Positions 6,848 through 16,389 of a DNA stretch of 64,000 nt are shown here, piece after piece. The notes beneath the pieces are model-generated. The model was not told the DNA's origin, did no database searches, and was given only the letters and a program-made list of their open reading frames with translations. The position numbers were made by a program, and so were the translations under genes. Every line of letters starts with the position of its first letter. Positions within the stretch are counted from its first letter, which is position 1. The stretch is from Sphingomonas sp. Leaf21. GTDB taxonomy: Bacteria > Pseudomonadota > Alphaproteobacteria > Sphingomonadales > Sphingomonadaceae. Location of the stretch: assembly GCF_916858675.1 (NCBI RefSeq), contig NZ_CAKASM010000017.1, forward strand, positions 1 through 64,000, given 5' to 3'.

Positions 6848-9259
6848 TCATGCCGCTTGCGTTACAAGGGGCGTCGAGACGGTTTGCGATGAGGTGCCGA
6901 ACATCTTGCGCATCACCTCGACCCCCGCGATCGGCTTCGCGATAACCTCAATTAACTCTGGGTCGAAAAATTCGTTCCCTTCCAGCGACTCCGTTTCCGG
7001 CCACAACAGATAGACGGGCGTCTCGGCGTTCCGGGCCGCCATCACGGCGGACAGGTCCGGCCGCCCCCCGGCATCGCGGATCGCGCTGTCGTCGGCCAGG
7101 ATCCGGGCGATGCCGCCCTCGGCCAGTCGCTTTGCCGCCTCGGCCGAATCATCCACGAACTGCACCGCGGCATGGGGTGCGCACAGGCTGGTCCACATAG
7201 CCCGCCGGATCGGGTTGCGATCGATGATGAGGACGACGGGACGCTCCGCCTGGACCTCGGCCCTGACTTCCTCCAGCGGCAGTGCCAGGGTGAAGGTGGA
7301 GCCCTGTCCCGCGACGCTGTCGACCGTCACGTCGCCGCCCATCGCGCGTGCCAGCCGCCGACAGATGGCCAGCCCCAGGCCGGTGCCGCCGAACTGGCGC
7401 GTGGTACTGGCATCGGCCTGGCGAAACGCCTCGAATATCTGTTCCAGCTTGTCGGGCGAAATCCCGATGCCGCTGTCGCTGACGCGAACCGCCACACCAT
7501 CGGCCGTCCGCGACGCCGTGAGGGCGACGGTTCCGGTGGCGGTGAACTTCAGCGCGTTGGACAGGAGATTGAAGACGATCTGCCGGATTCGCGCCGAGTC
7601 GCCGAGCACGGTCGCCGGGCAATCCGCCAGGTCGATCGTGAAGCGCAGTCCCTTGGTCGCGGCCTGCCCCTCGAACAGGCGGGAAGCGTCGCGGACCGTC
7701 GCCGCCAGATCGAACGGCGCCTGCTCCAGCGTCATGCGACCATTTTCGATCTTCGCCACGTCGAGCAGGTCGTCGACCAGCGCGCGCATGGTCATGCCCG
7801 CGCCGTGCATCACCTCCACCCGCTCACGCTGATCGCCGGGCAGGCCGGTGTCGGCCAGCATGATCTGGGTCATGCCCAATATGCCATTGAGCGGGGTGCG
7901 GATCTCGTGACTGGTCGTCGCCAGGAACTCGGTCTTGACCGCCAGGGCCTTTTCCAGGCGATCGTTCGTCACCGCCAGATCACCATGCGCCGCACGGATC
8001 CGGTTGCGGCTACGCCCCAGCGTCACCAGCCAGATGCCGAGCAGTGCGAGCACCACGATGATCGCCACGACCGATCCGATCAGGATGATCCGTTCGGTCC
8101 GCAACTGCTCGCGCTCGAAGGCGATATTGCGTTGCAGCTCGACCGCCTTCAGCCGCGCGATGCGCAGTTCCTGATTGGCGAAGTCGAACCGCGCGCCCAT
8201 CAGCGCCAGGCTGGTCGAGGTGGCGAGTCGGGTCGCCTCGTCATCGATCCGCTTCAGCGCCTCCAGATGACGGAGCGCGTCCCCCGTGCGTCCGACGGCG
8301 GCGTAAATCTGATAGGCGCGCTTGTGCGCTTCGGCCTGTGACGTCGCGGTTTCGTCGACATCGACGCCCTGGAAACTCTGGTCGATCAAGCCTGCGGCCT
8401 CGGTCAGGTCGCCGCGCTGAAATGCGGCCTGCGCCGCGATGCTGGTCAGTGCGCGGTGGTCTGATGAATCGGCGCGACGCGCGCGTTCGATCGAGGCGGA
8501 GGCCGCGGCGACCCGACCGAGGCGAAGCTCGCTACGCGCGATGTTGCGCCACACCTGCGACAATAGGGCCGGGCTGTTCATCCTCTGCGCCAGTGCCGCC
8601 ACTTCGCGAAGCTGAACCAGCGCGTCTTCCGTCCGCCCCAGCTCGTCCAGGGTTACCGAGCGATTGTTGAGGACGACCATGCGTAAGGCGTCATCACCGC
8701 GATAGGTGGTGCGCGCCTGCCCCAGATAGCGGAGCGCCGATGTAAAATCCTTGGCGTCGATGTAGAGATTGGCGATCTGCACCAGCGCGCGAGCCTGTCC
8801 CCGCGAGTCGCTCAATCGCTGAAAGACACGATAGGCCGCCTGATAGGAGTCGAGCGCAGCGGCGATGTTACCGCCTTCGGTATCGAGGCTGCCCTTGGAC
8901 AACAGGACATTGCCGTAAAGATCGGATTGTGGCGCTAGTCGCCGTGCCGTCGCCAGCGCATCCGTGATGGCGAGCCGCGCGGTGTCGTTGTCCCCGGTCC
9001 GGCTTGCGCCTTCCCCACGCAGCCAGTCGGCCGTCGCCAGGGCCAGCGCACGCTGGTCGGCGTCGGCGAAGCCCCGCGCATAGCGTCGCGCCGCTTCGGC
9101 CTGTTGGATTGCGACCGCCGGGTCACGTAGCATTTCCGTTTTAGCCGCGGCGATCGCGCGATCGAACACCGGCTGCGGCGTTGTCGCACTGTGCGCGCGT
9201 GTCTCCAGTCCCGCCGCGAGCAGTGCCGCGACGATCAGCGCGATCCTAAGCGCGCGCAT
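6848..9259 (-). CDS. TPR-containing hybrid sensor histidine kinase
   Basis: An 803-residue membrane kinase. Order: signal-like N-terminus (MRALRIALIVAALLAAG), a ~350-residue periplasmic region of TPR-like helical repeats, a transmembrane segment near 390-415, HisKA with the phospho-His near 451 in TTSHEIRTPLNG, HATPase with N, G1 and G2 boxes (NLLSNALKFT, VSDSGIGI, GGTGLGLAI), then a C-terminal receiver-like domain. The receiver is degenerate: the first acidic pair is reduced to IIDRN, though ILADD and IAKPI may still supply the phospho-Asp and Lys. The start M at 9259 overlaps the end of the EAL gene by 14 bp, so the two are co-transcribed. The TPR sensor suggests recognition of a periplasmic protein or peptide. 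Confidence 0.93.
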   Translation of the reverse strand: MRALRIALIVAALLAAGLETRAHSATTPQPVFDRAIAAAKTEMLRDPAVAIQQAEAARRYARGFADADQRALALATADWLRGEGASRTGDNDTARLAITDALATARRLAPQSDLYGNVLLSKGSLDTEGGNIAAALDSYQAAYRVFQRLSDSRGQARALVQIANLYIDAKDFTSALRYLGQARTTYRGDDALRMVVLNNRSVTLDELGRTEDALVQLREVAALAQRMNSPALLSQVWRNIARSELRLGRVAAASASIERARRADSSDHRALTSIAAQAAFQRGDLTEAAGLIDQSFQGVDVDETATSQAEAHKRAYQIYAAVGRTGDALRHLEALKRIDDEATRLATSTSLALMGARFDFANQELRIARLKAVELQRNIAFEREQLRTERIILIGSVVAIIVVLALLGIWLVTLGRSRNRIRAAHGDLAVTNDRLEKALAVKTEFLATTSHEIRTPLNGILGMTQIMLADTGLPGDQRERVEVMHGAGMTMRALVDDLLDVAKIENGRMTLEQAPFDLAATVRDASRLFEGQAATKGLRFTIDLADCPATVLGDSARIRQIVFNLLSNALKFTATGTVALTASRTADGVAVRVSDSGIGISPDKLEQIFEAFRQADASTTRQFGGTGLGLAICRRLARAMGGDVTVDSVAGQGSTFTLALPLEEVRAEVQAERPVVLIIDRNPIRRAMWTSLCAPHAAVQFVDDSAEAAKRLAEGGIARILADDSAIRDAGGRPDLSAVMAARNAETPVYLLWPETESLEGNEFFDPELIEVIAKPIAGVEVMRKMFGTSSQTVSTPLVTQAA

Positions 9260-10568
9260 TCGCGACCAGCCGCGCGAAGGGCGCGGGCTTCGACAGCGCG
9301 ACGGCGGCCTCATGCCCCTGTTCCGCGAGGAACCGGATCAGCGCATCCAGCCCGATCGGCCGACTGATCAGATAGCCCTGGACCATGTCGCACCCCATGA
9401 CACCCAGCAGCGCCAGCGTGGCGGGCGTCTCAACCCCTTCCGCCACGACTTCCATCTCCAGCGCATGGGCAAGGTCGATGGTCGAGCGGACGATCAGCGG
9501 GTCTCGGTTGGAACTGGTCAGTTGCGTGATGAACAGCTTGTCGATCTTCAGCTCGCACGCGGGAAGCTGCTTCAGATAGGATAGCGACGACAGCCCCGCA
9601 CCATAATCGTCGATCGCGATCGTGATGCCCATGTCGACAAAGGTCTGGAGGTTCGAGATCGCGCTTTCCGGATCGCGGATCACCGATGTTTCGGTGATCT
9701 CGAAGCCGATGCTGGCGTGGCTGTCGGTGACCAGCGCGCACGCCTCGCGCACGAAATTCTGGTCGCTGAGCAGCATTCCCGAGATGTTGACATAGATACG
9801 CAGGTCATGACCCGCGCGGGTCAGGCGCTGCTGGTCCGCGATGACCCGCCGGAGCGTCCAGAGCGTCAACGCCGCGATCGACCGCGACTCTTCGGCAACC
9901 GGGATGAATTCCATCGGCGAGATCATGCCGTGGGTCGGATGGCGCCAGCGCAACAGCGCCTCGATGCTGGATATCCGCTGCTGCCGGACATGCACCTTCG
10001 GCTGATACTCGACATAGAGCCCGTCGCATTCGACCGCCTGGCTGAGATCGCGGGCCAGGGCGATCCGGTCGAGCCGGTCGGCCCGCGCCGCCATTTCGCG
10101 CACCACGGGTCGGCATTCGATATGCGCGTCCGCGAGCGCATGTTCGGCATCCTCGAGCAGTCGCACATCGTCGTCATGCGGCACGGTGGTCACGGCGATC
10201 CCCAGGATCGGCTCGATCCGGCAGCGATCCTCCGCGACGACGAACGGGTCGGACAAGAGCGATGCGATCGCCGCCAGCCGCGCGTCCAGCATGGTGCGGG
10301 TCGGCGCCAGGAACATCATCTCGATCTGAGCGGCACCGGTCGGCCGTACCACCGAATCGGGGAAGCCCTCGGCCAGACGGATCGCGACATCCTCGATCAG
10401 GGTCGCGCAGAGCGGGCGACCGAATCGCCGCCGCAACATGGTGAAATTGCCGACCGCGAGCAGGATCAGGAACTGCCACTGCGGCGCTGGAGCCACCGCC
10501 ACGACATCGCTGCCGGGCACATCGGGCGCAGAGTCGCCCAGGGCGATTCGAGGAGGGCTGTCGTTCAC
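9246..10568 (-). CDS. EAL-domain cyclic-di-GMP phosphodiesterase with degenerate GGDEF
   Basis: A 440-residue protein. The C-terminal half is an EAL domain with all main catalytic motifs: EALLRW (near 203), the Asn in NISGM, the Glu in FEITET, IDDYG, LKIDK, EGVET and QGYLI. It should hydrolyse c-di-GMP to pGpG. The first ~170 residues align loosely with a diguanylate cyclase fold but show no GGDEF motif, so this part is probably regulatory. The GTG at 10568 (MNDSPPR) was chosen; longer readings run through a CtrA-like site. It is the first gene of an operon with the hybrid kinase and receiver gene. Two CtrA-like boxes lie upstream, suggesting cell-cycle or motility-linked control. Confidence 0.9.
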   Translation of the reverse strand: MNDSPPRIALGDSAPDVPGSDVVAVAPAPQWQFLILLAVGNFTMLRRRFGRPLCATLIEDVAIRLAEGFPDSVVRPTGAAQIEMMFLAPTRTMLDARLAAIASLLSDPFVVAEDRCRIEPILGIAVTTVPHDDDVRLLEDAEHALADAHIECRPVVREMAARADRLDRIALARDLSQAVECDGLYVEYQPKVHVRQQRISSIEALLRWRHPTHGMISPMEFIPVAEESRSIAALTLWTLRRVIADQQRLTRAGHDLRIYVNISGMLLSDQNFVREACALVTDSHASIGFEITETSVIRDPESAISNLQTFVDMGITIAIDDYGAGLSSLSYLKQLPACELKIDKLFITQLTSSNRDPLIVRSTIDLAHALEMEVVAEGVETPATLALLGVMGCDMVQGYLISRPIGLDALIRFLAEQGHEAAVALSKPAPFARLVANARA

Positions 10569-10592
10569 GCCTCGAAATGTAACCGTCACCCC

Positions 10593-10608
10593 TGAAAAAG
10601 GGGTTAAC
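10593..10608. promoter_or_regulatory. CtrA-like box, one mismatch
   Basis: TGAA-N7-TTAAC, one base off the CtrA consensus TTAA-N7-TTAAC, about 25 bp upstream of the EAL gene start. It accompanies the perfect box at 10666-10681. Alone it would be weak evidence. Confidence 0.4.
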
Positions 10609-10665
10609 CTCCTTTCACCCCGATTCCCAGTCCGTTGGCGGATTCTATTGCCCATTGCGTCATGG

Positions 10666-10681
10666 TTAATTCGATATTAAC
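10666..10681. promoter_or_regulatory. CtrA-binding site, full consensus
   Basis: TTAA-N7-TTAAC read on the plus strand. On the minus strand it continues as TTAACCAT, also matching the longer form of the CtrA site. It lies 45 bp upstream of the 17-codon ORF (plus) and about 98 bp upstream of the EAL operon (minus), so it could serve either direction. A possible -10 (GAAAAT at 10697-10702) follows on the plus strand. A and T are scarce in this genome, so a chance match to nine fixed positions is unlikely. Confidence 0.65.
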
Positions 10682-10725
10682 TATCGTTACGCGCCCGAAA
10701 ATGGCGTCAACGAGGGAGTAAATCC

Positions 10726-10779
10726 ATGCTGAAGTTCCTTATCGCGCTGATCCACGGCGAGACGATGCGCCCCTGGTAA
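10726..10779 (+). CDS. Candidate 17-residue small protein
   Basis: ATG to TAA encoding MLKFLIALIHGETMRPW. A good ribosome-binding site (GAGGGAG) lies 9 bp upstream, a consensus CtrA box 45 bp upstream, and a 10-bp-stem hairpin begins 15 bp after the stop. The first half is hydrophobic (LKFLIALI), the end polar with a terminal Trp. The layout of promoter site, ribosome-binding site, ORF and terminator in under 200 bp suggests a separate short transcript. It could also be a small RNA with an incidental ORF. No known family recognised. Confidence 0.45.
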   Translation: MLKFLIALIHGETMRPW

Positions 10780-10793
10780 ATCAGGTTAAGTCG

Positions 10794-10833
10794 TGAGGCG
10801 ATTTCGTGCGGGATCCACCGCCGAATCGCCTCA
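10794..10833 (+). terminator. Hairpin terminator after the 17-codon ORF
   Basis: TGAGGCGATT and AATCGCCTCA form a perfect 10-bp stem with a 20-base loop, followed by TGATTTT. It lies between the small ORF and the end of argE, which runs toward it from the other strand, so it may stop both transcripts. Confidence 0.6.
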
Positions 10834-10866
10834 TGATTTTCGGGCCGCCGTGCCGACGACGGCCTC

Positions 10867-12036
10867 TCAGCGCGACAGATCGTCCGCCAGCCGCAGCATG
10901 AACGCCGCGCCCCGCTCGACCTGAGCCACCTCGATATATTCGTCCGGCTGGTGCGCCTGCGCGATCGATCCCGGACCGCAGATGACGGTCGAAAAGCCCG
11001 CCCCCTGAAACTGACCGGCCTCGGCCGCATAGGGCACCGCCCGCGCCGGGCCATTATCCCCCGCCCAGCTCCTTGCCAGCCGCTCCGCCGCACCGTCGCT
11101 TTCGGGCGCGAAGGCAGGCGTTCGCGACCGCCGCTCGACCAGTACGCCCGCGCCGGGAAATCGCTGGCGCAACGCCGCATCCGCATTGGTACAGGCCGCG
11201 AAGAAGGGGGCCAGGATCTCGTCCGGCTCCTGCCCCGGCAGCGTGCGCAAGTCGAAGGCGAAGCGGCATTCGCGTGCCAGGATGTTGACCGCCGTGCCGC
11301 CCGCCATCTGCCCGACGGTCAGGGTCGCATGATGCGGACAGAATGGCCCATGCGGGTCCCCTTCCCCGGCCAACCGATCGGCGAGATCGGACAGTTGCTG
11401 CATCAGCCGGATCGCAACCATGTTCGCCGACACGCCAAGATGGGTCAGGCTGCTATGCGCTTCATGCCCGGTGACCGTGATGGTCCAGGTAGCGATCCCC
11501 TTATGCCCGCTGACGACGACCATCTCGGTCGGCTCGCCCACCACCACGGCGGCGGGTGACGGAAGCTCGCGTGCGATCTCGGCGATCATCGACGGCGCGC
11601 CCAGGCAACCGACCTCCTCGTCATAGGAGATCGCCAGATGCAGCGGACGCGCCGCCATACCGCGCGCGATCTCGGGCGCCAGCGCCAGCGCGAGCGCGAT
11701 GAACCCCTTCATGTCGCAGGTGCCCCGCCCCAGCAACCGGTCGCCGCGCCGGGTCAGCTTCCAGGGATCGCTGGTCCAGGGCTGGCCATCGACCGGCACG
11801 ACATCGCTATGCCCCGACAGGACGACGCCGCCGGGCACCATCGGGCCGATGGTGGCATAGAGATTGGCCTTGCTGCCATCGGCGTTGAGCACCCGCCGCG
11901 CGGTAACGCCGAACCCAGCCAGATGCCGTTCGACATAGGCGATGAGGTCGAGATTGGACTCGCGCGAGGTCGTGTCGATCGCGATGAGATCGGCAAGGAT
12001 CGCGGTGGCCTGGGCGGACAGCTGGTCGGGGGTCAT
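10867..12036 (-). CDS. argE: Acetylornithine deacetylase
   Basis: A 389-residue M20 family zinc amidohydrolase. The metal and catalytic residues are in SGHSDVVPVDG (His and Asp), RGTCDMKGF (bridging Asp), DEEVGCLG (catalytic Glu and metal Glu), VVGEPT and the C-terminal GSIAQAHQPDEYI (His). Together these match ArgE-type deacetylases, which release acetate from N2-acetylornithine in arginine synthesis. The start MTPDQLSAQ was chosen because it aligns with the family; a longer reading adds 18 unlike residues. It lies 111 bp downstream of tamB, with a hairpin between, so it is probably a separate unit. A related succinyl-diaminopimelate or other M20 substrate is less likely. Confidence 0.88.
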   Translation of the reverse strand: MTPDQLSAQATAILADLIAIDTTSRESNLDLIAYVERHLAGFGVTARRVLNADGSKANLYATIGPMVPGGVVLSGHSDVVPVDGQPWTSDPWKLTRRGDRLLGRGTCDMKGFIALALALAPEIARGMAARPLHLAISYDEEVGCLGAPSMIAEIARELPSPAAVVVGEPTEMVVVSGHKGIATWTITVTGHEAHSSLTHLGVSANMVAIRLMQQLSDLADRLAGEGDPHGPFCPHHATLTVGQMAGGTAVNILARECRFAFDLRTLPGQEPDEILAPFFAACTNADAALRQRFPGAGVLVERRSRTPAFAPESDGAAERLARSWAGDNGPARAVPYAAEAGQFQGAGFSTVICGPGSIAQAHQPDEYIEVAQVERGAAFMLRLADDLSR

Positions 12037-12097
12037 GCCGCCATCCTGCCGTATGTTACGGTTTGGTGAAACCCCGTCGACGCGCTGCAACCCTTAT

Positions 12098-12128
12098 CCT
12101 TCCCACCCGCTTGCAGCGGACGGGAAGG
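12098..12128. terminator. Hairpin between tamB and argE
   Basis: A two-part stem (CCTTCCC with GGGAAGG, then CCGCT with AGCGG around TGC, both joints being AC-AC mismatches) in the tamB-argE gap. It has no T tract, so it may work as a weak or factor-aided terminator of tamB, or be another member of the GC hairpin repeats of this chromosome. Confidence 0.5.
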
Positions 12129-12147
12129 GTTAGGGTGCTGGCGCCAC

Positions 12148-15100
12148 TTAGAAATCCCGCGAGTAGCGCAGGCTCGCCGCCGAGCCGCCGAACGATCCCG
12201 TCTGGGTGAGCAGGCTTAGGGTACGGGTCAGGGCGATCTGCAATTGCGTGGCGGTGAAGCCTCGCGCGTCGGTCACGATCTCCACATAGATCTTGTCGGT
12301 CAGGTACTTGCCCGCCGCAAGGCTCGTCCCCCGGCCGGTCGCCTCATCGGCGCCCAGCACGCGCAGCCGGTCGAACCCGGTCGCCGAGCGCAGCTTGCCC
12401 AGCGGGTTGAGCCCGCCGCCGCCCGAACCGCGCAACGAGTTGAGCGCGGCGGCGAGCTGGATCGCCTCGGTCGCCGACAGGTTTTCCGGATTGGTGCCGA
12501 ACAGCAACCGGCTGAGCACCTCGTCCTGCGGCAGGGTTGGCGTCGAGGTGAAGCTGATCTGCGGACGCTGGCCCGTCCCCGTCACGTTAATGACCGCGGT
12601 GATGCCGTCGGTGGTCGTCGTCGCCTGGATGTTGATGTCCGGATCGGTCAGCGCGCCGCCCCGGAAGCGGATCGTGCCGCGATTCACCTCGAAGCGCTTG
12701 CCCGCGAAGCTGTAGGTGCCGCGCACGAGGTCAAGGCCGCCATTGATCGTCGGCGCCGCGCTCGTGCCGCCGATGCGCAGATCCATCTCCCATTCGGACT
12801 CCAGCCCCATGCCCGACACGAACAGCTGGTTGTTCGCCCGCACGCGCAGGTCGAGGCGGAACAGCCCCGGCGGTGCGGCGGGCGCAGGCCGGTCGGTCGG
12901 ACGCGGCGTGCGGATCTCGCTGCGACGCCGGACGCCGGTCAGCTCGGGCACTTCGGCCTGTCCCTGACGGATGATCTGATAGCGCGCATTGGGCACGGTC
13001 AGGTCGCCCTGGATCAGCCCGCCGTCGCGACCATGGGTCAGGCGGACCGTCCCGCTCGTCGTCGCGGCGAGTGCGTCACTGTCGGCGAGACGTGCATTGT
13101 CGAGCTGTGCGCGGATATCGATCGGATAGCCGCTGTCCGCCGCCAGCCCGATCGTGCCCTGCGCCTGGATGCTGCCCTCACCCGCCTTGGCCTGGAGACG
13201 CGTGATCTCCAGCCGGTCGTTGGAGAAGCGTCCCGCCAGCTGCATGTTGCTCAACCGGGTGCCATAGGTTTCGTTGTCATAGGTCAGGTTGTCGGCGCGG
13301 ATCAGCCCGTTGAGCTGCGGCGCGGAGACGCGGCCCGAGAAATCGGCGGCGACCGCGATCGGACCCGAAAGCTGCTGGTTGGGCAAGGCCGCGAAGGAGA
13401 AGAGGACAGCGGACGGGCCGTTATAGCGGATGCCGCCCGACAGCGGGGCCTGCATCAGCCGGTTGACCCAGCCGCCATTGCCCGGCGGCAACGGACGCAG
13501 ATTGGCGACCATCCGCCCGACGACGAGCTGCCCGCGCCGGATCAGCGCGCGCGCCTCGCCGCCATCGGGGACCAGGCGTCCGGCGAAGACGATGTCCACC
13601 GCTTCCGATACCGCCGACAGGCCGGTGCGCCGGAAATTGGCGATGGTCAGGCGGGCCTCGGCGGCGGGGAAGCTGGCGTCGCGCGCCTGGGAGAAGTCGA
13701 GCGCACCGCTCGCCTGCCCCGAAATTCCCAGATTGGGGACGAAGGCGTCGAGGATCGACATGTCCAGCTTGTCGAGACGGGTCTGGACCTTCATCCCCTT
13801 GCCATAGCTGCCCGCGATCCGCACCGATCCCTGGCCAAGGTCGATCCGGGTCGGCGACAGCTGCCATTCGCCGGCGACATTCTGCACCCGCGCAGGGTTG
13901 GTCGTGCGGAAGTTGATGCCGTTCGCCTGTCCCTTCGCCGCGATCAGATAGTTGTTCGGCGACAATTGCGCGTTGAGCGCGACATTGAACGGGATGCTCG
14001 ACGATCCGGTCAGCACCGCCTGTGCCGTGCCGCGCCCGCCGGTATAGTTCACCTTGGCGCGCGCCGACTGGATCACGATCTCGCCATAGCGGGTGTCGGC
14101 CAGTTGCGCGTCGGCCACGATCTGCGGCGCCTTCGGCAGCATGACGACGCTGGCATTGACGATGGCGCGGCCGATGGTGAAGTCGACCATGCCGGGCACG
14201 CGCGCATTATAGGCCCGCGCCGCGATGTCGGCGCGCTGGTTGCCGCCCTGATCGGCGAGCTGGACGCGACCGTTGATCCCCTGCCCCGCGAATTGCAGCG
14301 CCCCCGCGAACGGACCGGCGGGCGTCTGGACGACGCGGCCCGTCGCGTTGATCCCGGCAAAGACCAGGCTGCGGATATCGATCGCCAGTTGCCGCCCGGT
14401 GCTGACCAGCACATTGGCGGTGAAGGGGCCGTAATCGGTATCCCCGCTGGCGTTGACCGCATAGGCGCCGTTGCGCCCGACCACCCGCGCCTGGAGATTG
14501 GCGAGGCCGACCCCCACGCCCGGCTTGGCCGCGCGCAGCACGATCACCGGATTGGTCTGCGACCCCGTCACCCGCGCGCTCAGCGGGCCATATTGGTTGG
14601 AATAGGCGTCCGCCGCCACGGCCACCGCGCCGGTCGCGGGATCATAGCGCCCCTGCCCGCGCGTCACGCGGAACTGGGGCGCGGTCAGGCGAAGGCCGCT
14701 GAACGTCACGATGCCTTGCGGGCTATATTCGACATCCGCGCGAACGATCGCATTGCCGCCCAGGAAGTTGCGCGCGCCCTCGTTGAAGATCTGCGAGGTC
14801 CGCGCGACCACGCGGCCCTTCATCCCGAAGCCGCTCGGCGTCGCCACCAGATTGGCGTCGGTGGTCAGGTTGATGATGCCGATGCTCTCGACCCGGTAAT
14901 TGTTCACCCGGCCCTTGAGCGCGCCGGTGTAGCGCCCGGTCTGCATATTGGCGACGACCACCGCGGTCGCGTCGATATTGTCGGAGCGGATACGCAGGTT
15001 GTCCGACAGGATATTGGGCATGGCGACCGCGAAGTCGCCCTGGATCGCGACATTGTTGGTCAGGCCGCCGACCGCGGCGTTCAGCCCGGCGATCCGCCTG

Positions 15101-16389
15101 GCGCGCGCCTTGACCGGCACCAGGATGCGGTCGGCATTCACCTTCGCCAGGCCCTCGGCATAGAGATTCTCGACCGAGGTCTCGCCGAAGCCGAGCGAGG
15201 TTGCGCGGATCTTGTAATCGACGGTCGGCGTCGCGAATGCGCCGTCCAGCACCACGCGCGCCAGCACGTCGCGGCCGCGCAGATTGGGTGCGATGGTGCC
15301 CGGCGTCAGCAGCTTGGCGTCGACCGCGAAATTGCCGAAGCGGCTGTTGGCGAGGTCGAGCAGACCGCCCGCATCGACCATCAGCGCGGCGGAGCGCAGC
15401 TTCATCCGCGTATCGGCGCGCCGCTGGTCAAGCGTCGTATCGATAGCGACCTGAAGCGCGGGCGCGGTCAGCCGCTCGACTGGGCCTTCCAGATACAGGC
15501 CGGGGCGGGTCAGGCCGCGCACCGCGATATGGCCGTCGCGCGCGGTGGCGGTGAGGTTGGCGAGTTCGCCGCCGCCGAGCGTCGCGATCGCGCGGCCCTG
15601 CCACGCCTTCCAGCCGCCACGGCCATCGACCGACACGGTCAAGGGCGCCTTCAGCCCCGCCATCGACGCGACCACGCCGCCGGTCGGCGCGGTCAGCTTG
15701 ACGTCGACCGCCAGCTTGTCGGCATCGGGCACCGCGTCGAGGACGAGGCGAAGACGATCGCCACCCGCGACGCCCGGTCCGCGCAGCGCGTCGACACTGG
15801 CGCTCACCTGTGCCCGGCGGTCGGCGATGTGCACCTTTCCGTCCATCGCCAATATGTGCCGCTGCCCCGTGACCGGCGCGCCGATCACGAAGCGCTTCAC
15901 GGTCAGCCGGTTCACATCGATGTCGAGATCGGGCAGCAGCGGCGCGTTGGGGTCGCTGGGGGTCGGCTTCAACACCGGCTTGCGCGCCAGCGTGACGAGG
16001 TCGGCATTCAGCGACCGCACGTCGATATGGTTTTTGGTATAGGCGAAGGGACGCCAGTCGACATCGAGACGCGGGCTCGACAGGAATACGCCCCTCGGAT
16101 CGCTGACCCGCAGGTCGACCAGGCTCATCCGGCCATAGAGAGAGCCCTCGATACGCCCCACCCGGATATTCAGGCCCGACGCGGTGGTGTAGCCGCCAAG
16201 CTGGTTCGCGACGAAGCGCCGACCCGGATCGGTGTTGATCCCCAGCAGGATCGCGCCGACCAGCAGCACGAGGCCCAGCAGGACGATGCCGATCCACTTC
16301 AGGATGCGTTGCCACAGCGGGCGGCGGACGACCACGGTCCGGGTCGCCGGGACTTCGGGTTCGGGCGCCATGGTCTGTTCGTCCGCCAT
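12148..16389 (-). CDS. tamB: Translocation and assembly module subunit TamB
   Basis: A 1413-residue AsmA/TamB (DUF490) protein. One transmembrane segment near residues 28-50 (ILKWIGIVLLGLVLLVGAIL) anchors it in the inner membrane; the rest is a long run of beta-rich repeats, ending in the conserved TamB domain with LPQDEVLSRLLFG and a C-terminal strand ending SLRYSRDF. TamB spans the periplasm as a hydrophobic groove and works with TamA in outer-membrane protein insertion or, in newer models, phospholipid transport. Its ATG overlaps the tamA stop as ATGA. Length and order match tamA-tamB operons. Confidence 0.96.
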   Translation of the reverse strand: MADEQTMAPEPEVPATRTVVVRRPLWQRILKWIGIVLLGLVLLVGAILLGINTDPGRRFVANQLGGYTTASGLNIRVGRIEGSLYGRMSLVDLRVSDPRGVFLSSPRLDVDWRPFAYTKNHIDVRSLNADLVTLARKPVLKPTPSDPNAPLLPDLDIDVNRLTVKRFVIGAPVTGQRHILAMDGKVHIADRRAQVSASVDALRGPGVAGGDRLRLVLDAVPDADKLAVDVKLTAPTGGVVASMAGLKAPLTVSVDGRGGWKAWQGRAIATLGGGELANLTATARDGHIAVRGLTRPGLYLEGPVERLTAPALQVAIDTTLDQRRADTRMKLRSAALMVDAGGLLDLANSRFGNFAVDAKLLTPGTIAPNLRGRDVLARVVLDGAFATPTVDYKIRATSLGFGETSVENLYAEGLAKVNADRILVPVKARARRIAGLNAAVGGLTNNVAIQGDFAVAMPNILSDNLRIRSDNIDATAVVVANMQTGRYTGALKGRVNNYRVESIGIINLTTDANLVATPSGFGMKGRVVARTSQIFNEGARNFLGGNAIVRADVEYSPQGIVTFSGLRLTAPQFRVTRGQGRYDPATGAVAVAADAYSNQYGPLSARVTGSQTNPVIVLRAAKPGVGVGLANLQARVVGRNGAYAVNASGDTDYGPFTANVLVSTGRQLAIDIRSLVFAGINATGRVVQTPAGPFAGALQFAGQGINGRVQLADQGGNQRADIAARAYNARVPGMVDFTIGRAIVNASVVMLPKAPQIVADAQLADTRYGEIVIQSARAKVNYTGGRGTAQAVLTGSSSIPFNVALNAQLSPNNYLIAAKGQANGINFRTTNPARVQNVAGEWQLSPTRIDLGQGSVRIAGSYGKGMKVQTRLDKLDMSILDAFVPNLGISGQASGALDFSQARDASFPAAEARLTIANFRRTGLSAVSEAVDIVFAGRLVPDGGEARALIRRGQLVVGRMVANLRPLPPGNGGWVNRLMQAPLSGGIRYNGPSAVLFSFAALPNQQLSGPIAVAADFSGRVSAPQLNGLIRADNLTYDNETYGTRLSNMQLAGRFSNDRLEITRLQAKAGEGSIQAQGTIGLAADSGYPIDIRAQLDNARLADSDALAATTSGTVRLTHGRDGGLIQGDLTVPNARYQIIRQGQAEVPELTGVRRRSEIRTPRPTDRPAPAAPPGLFRLDLRVRANNQLFVSGMGLESEWEMDLRIGGTSAAPTINGGLDLVRGTYSFAGKRFEVNRGTIRFRGGALTDPDINIQATTTTDGITAVINVTGTGQRPQISFTSTPTLPQDEVLSRLLFGTNPENLSATEAIQLAAALNSLRGSGGGGLNPLGKLRSATGFDRLRVLGADEATGRGTSLAAGKYLTDKIYVEIVTDARGFTATQLQIALTRTLSLLTQTGSFGGSAASLRYSRDF

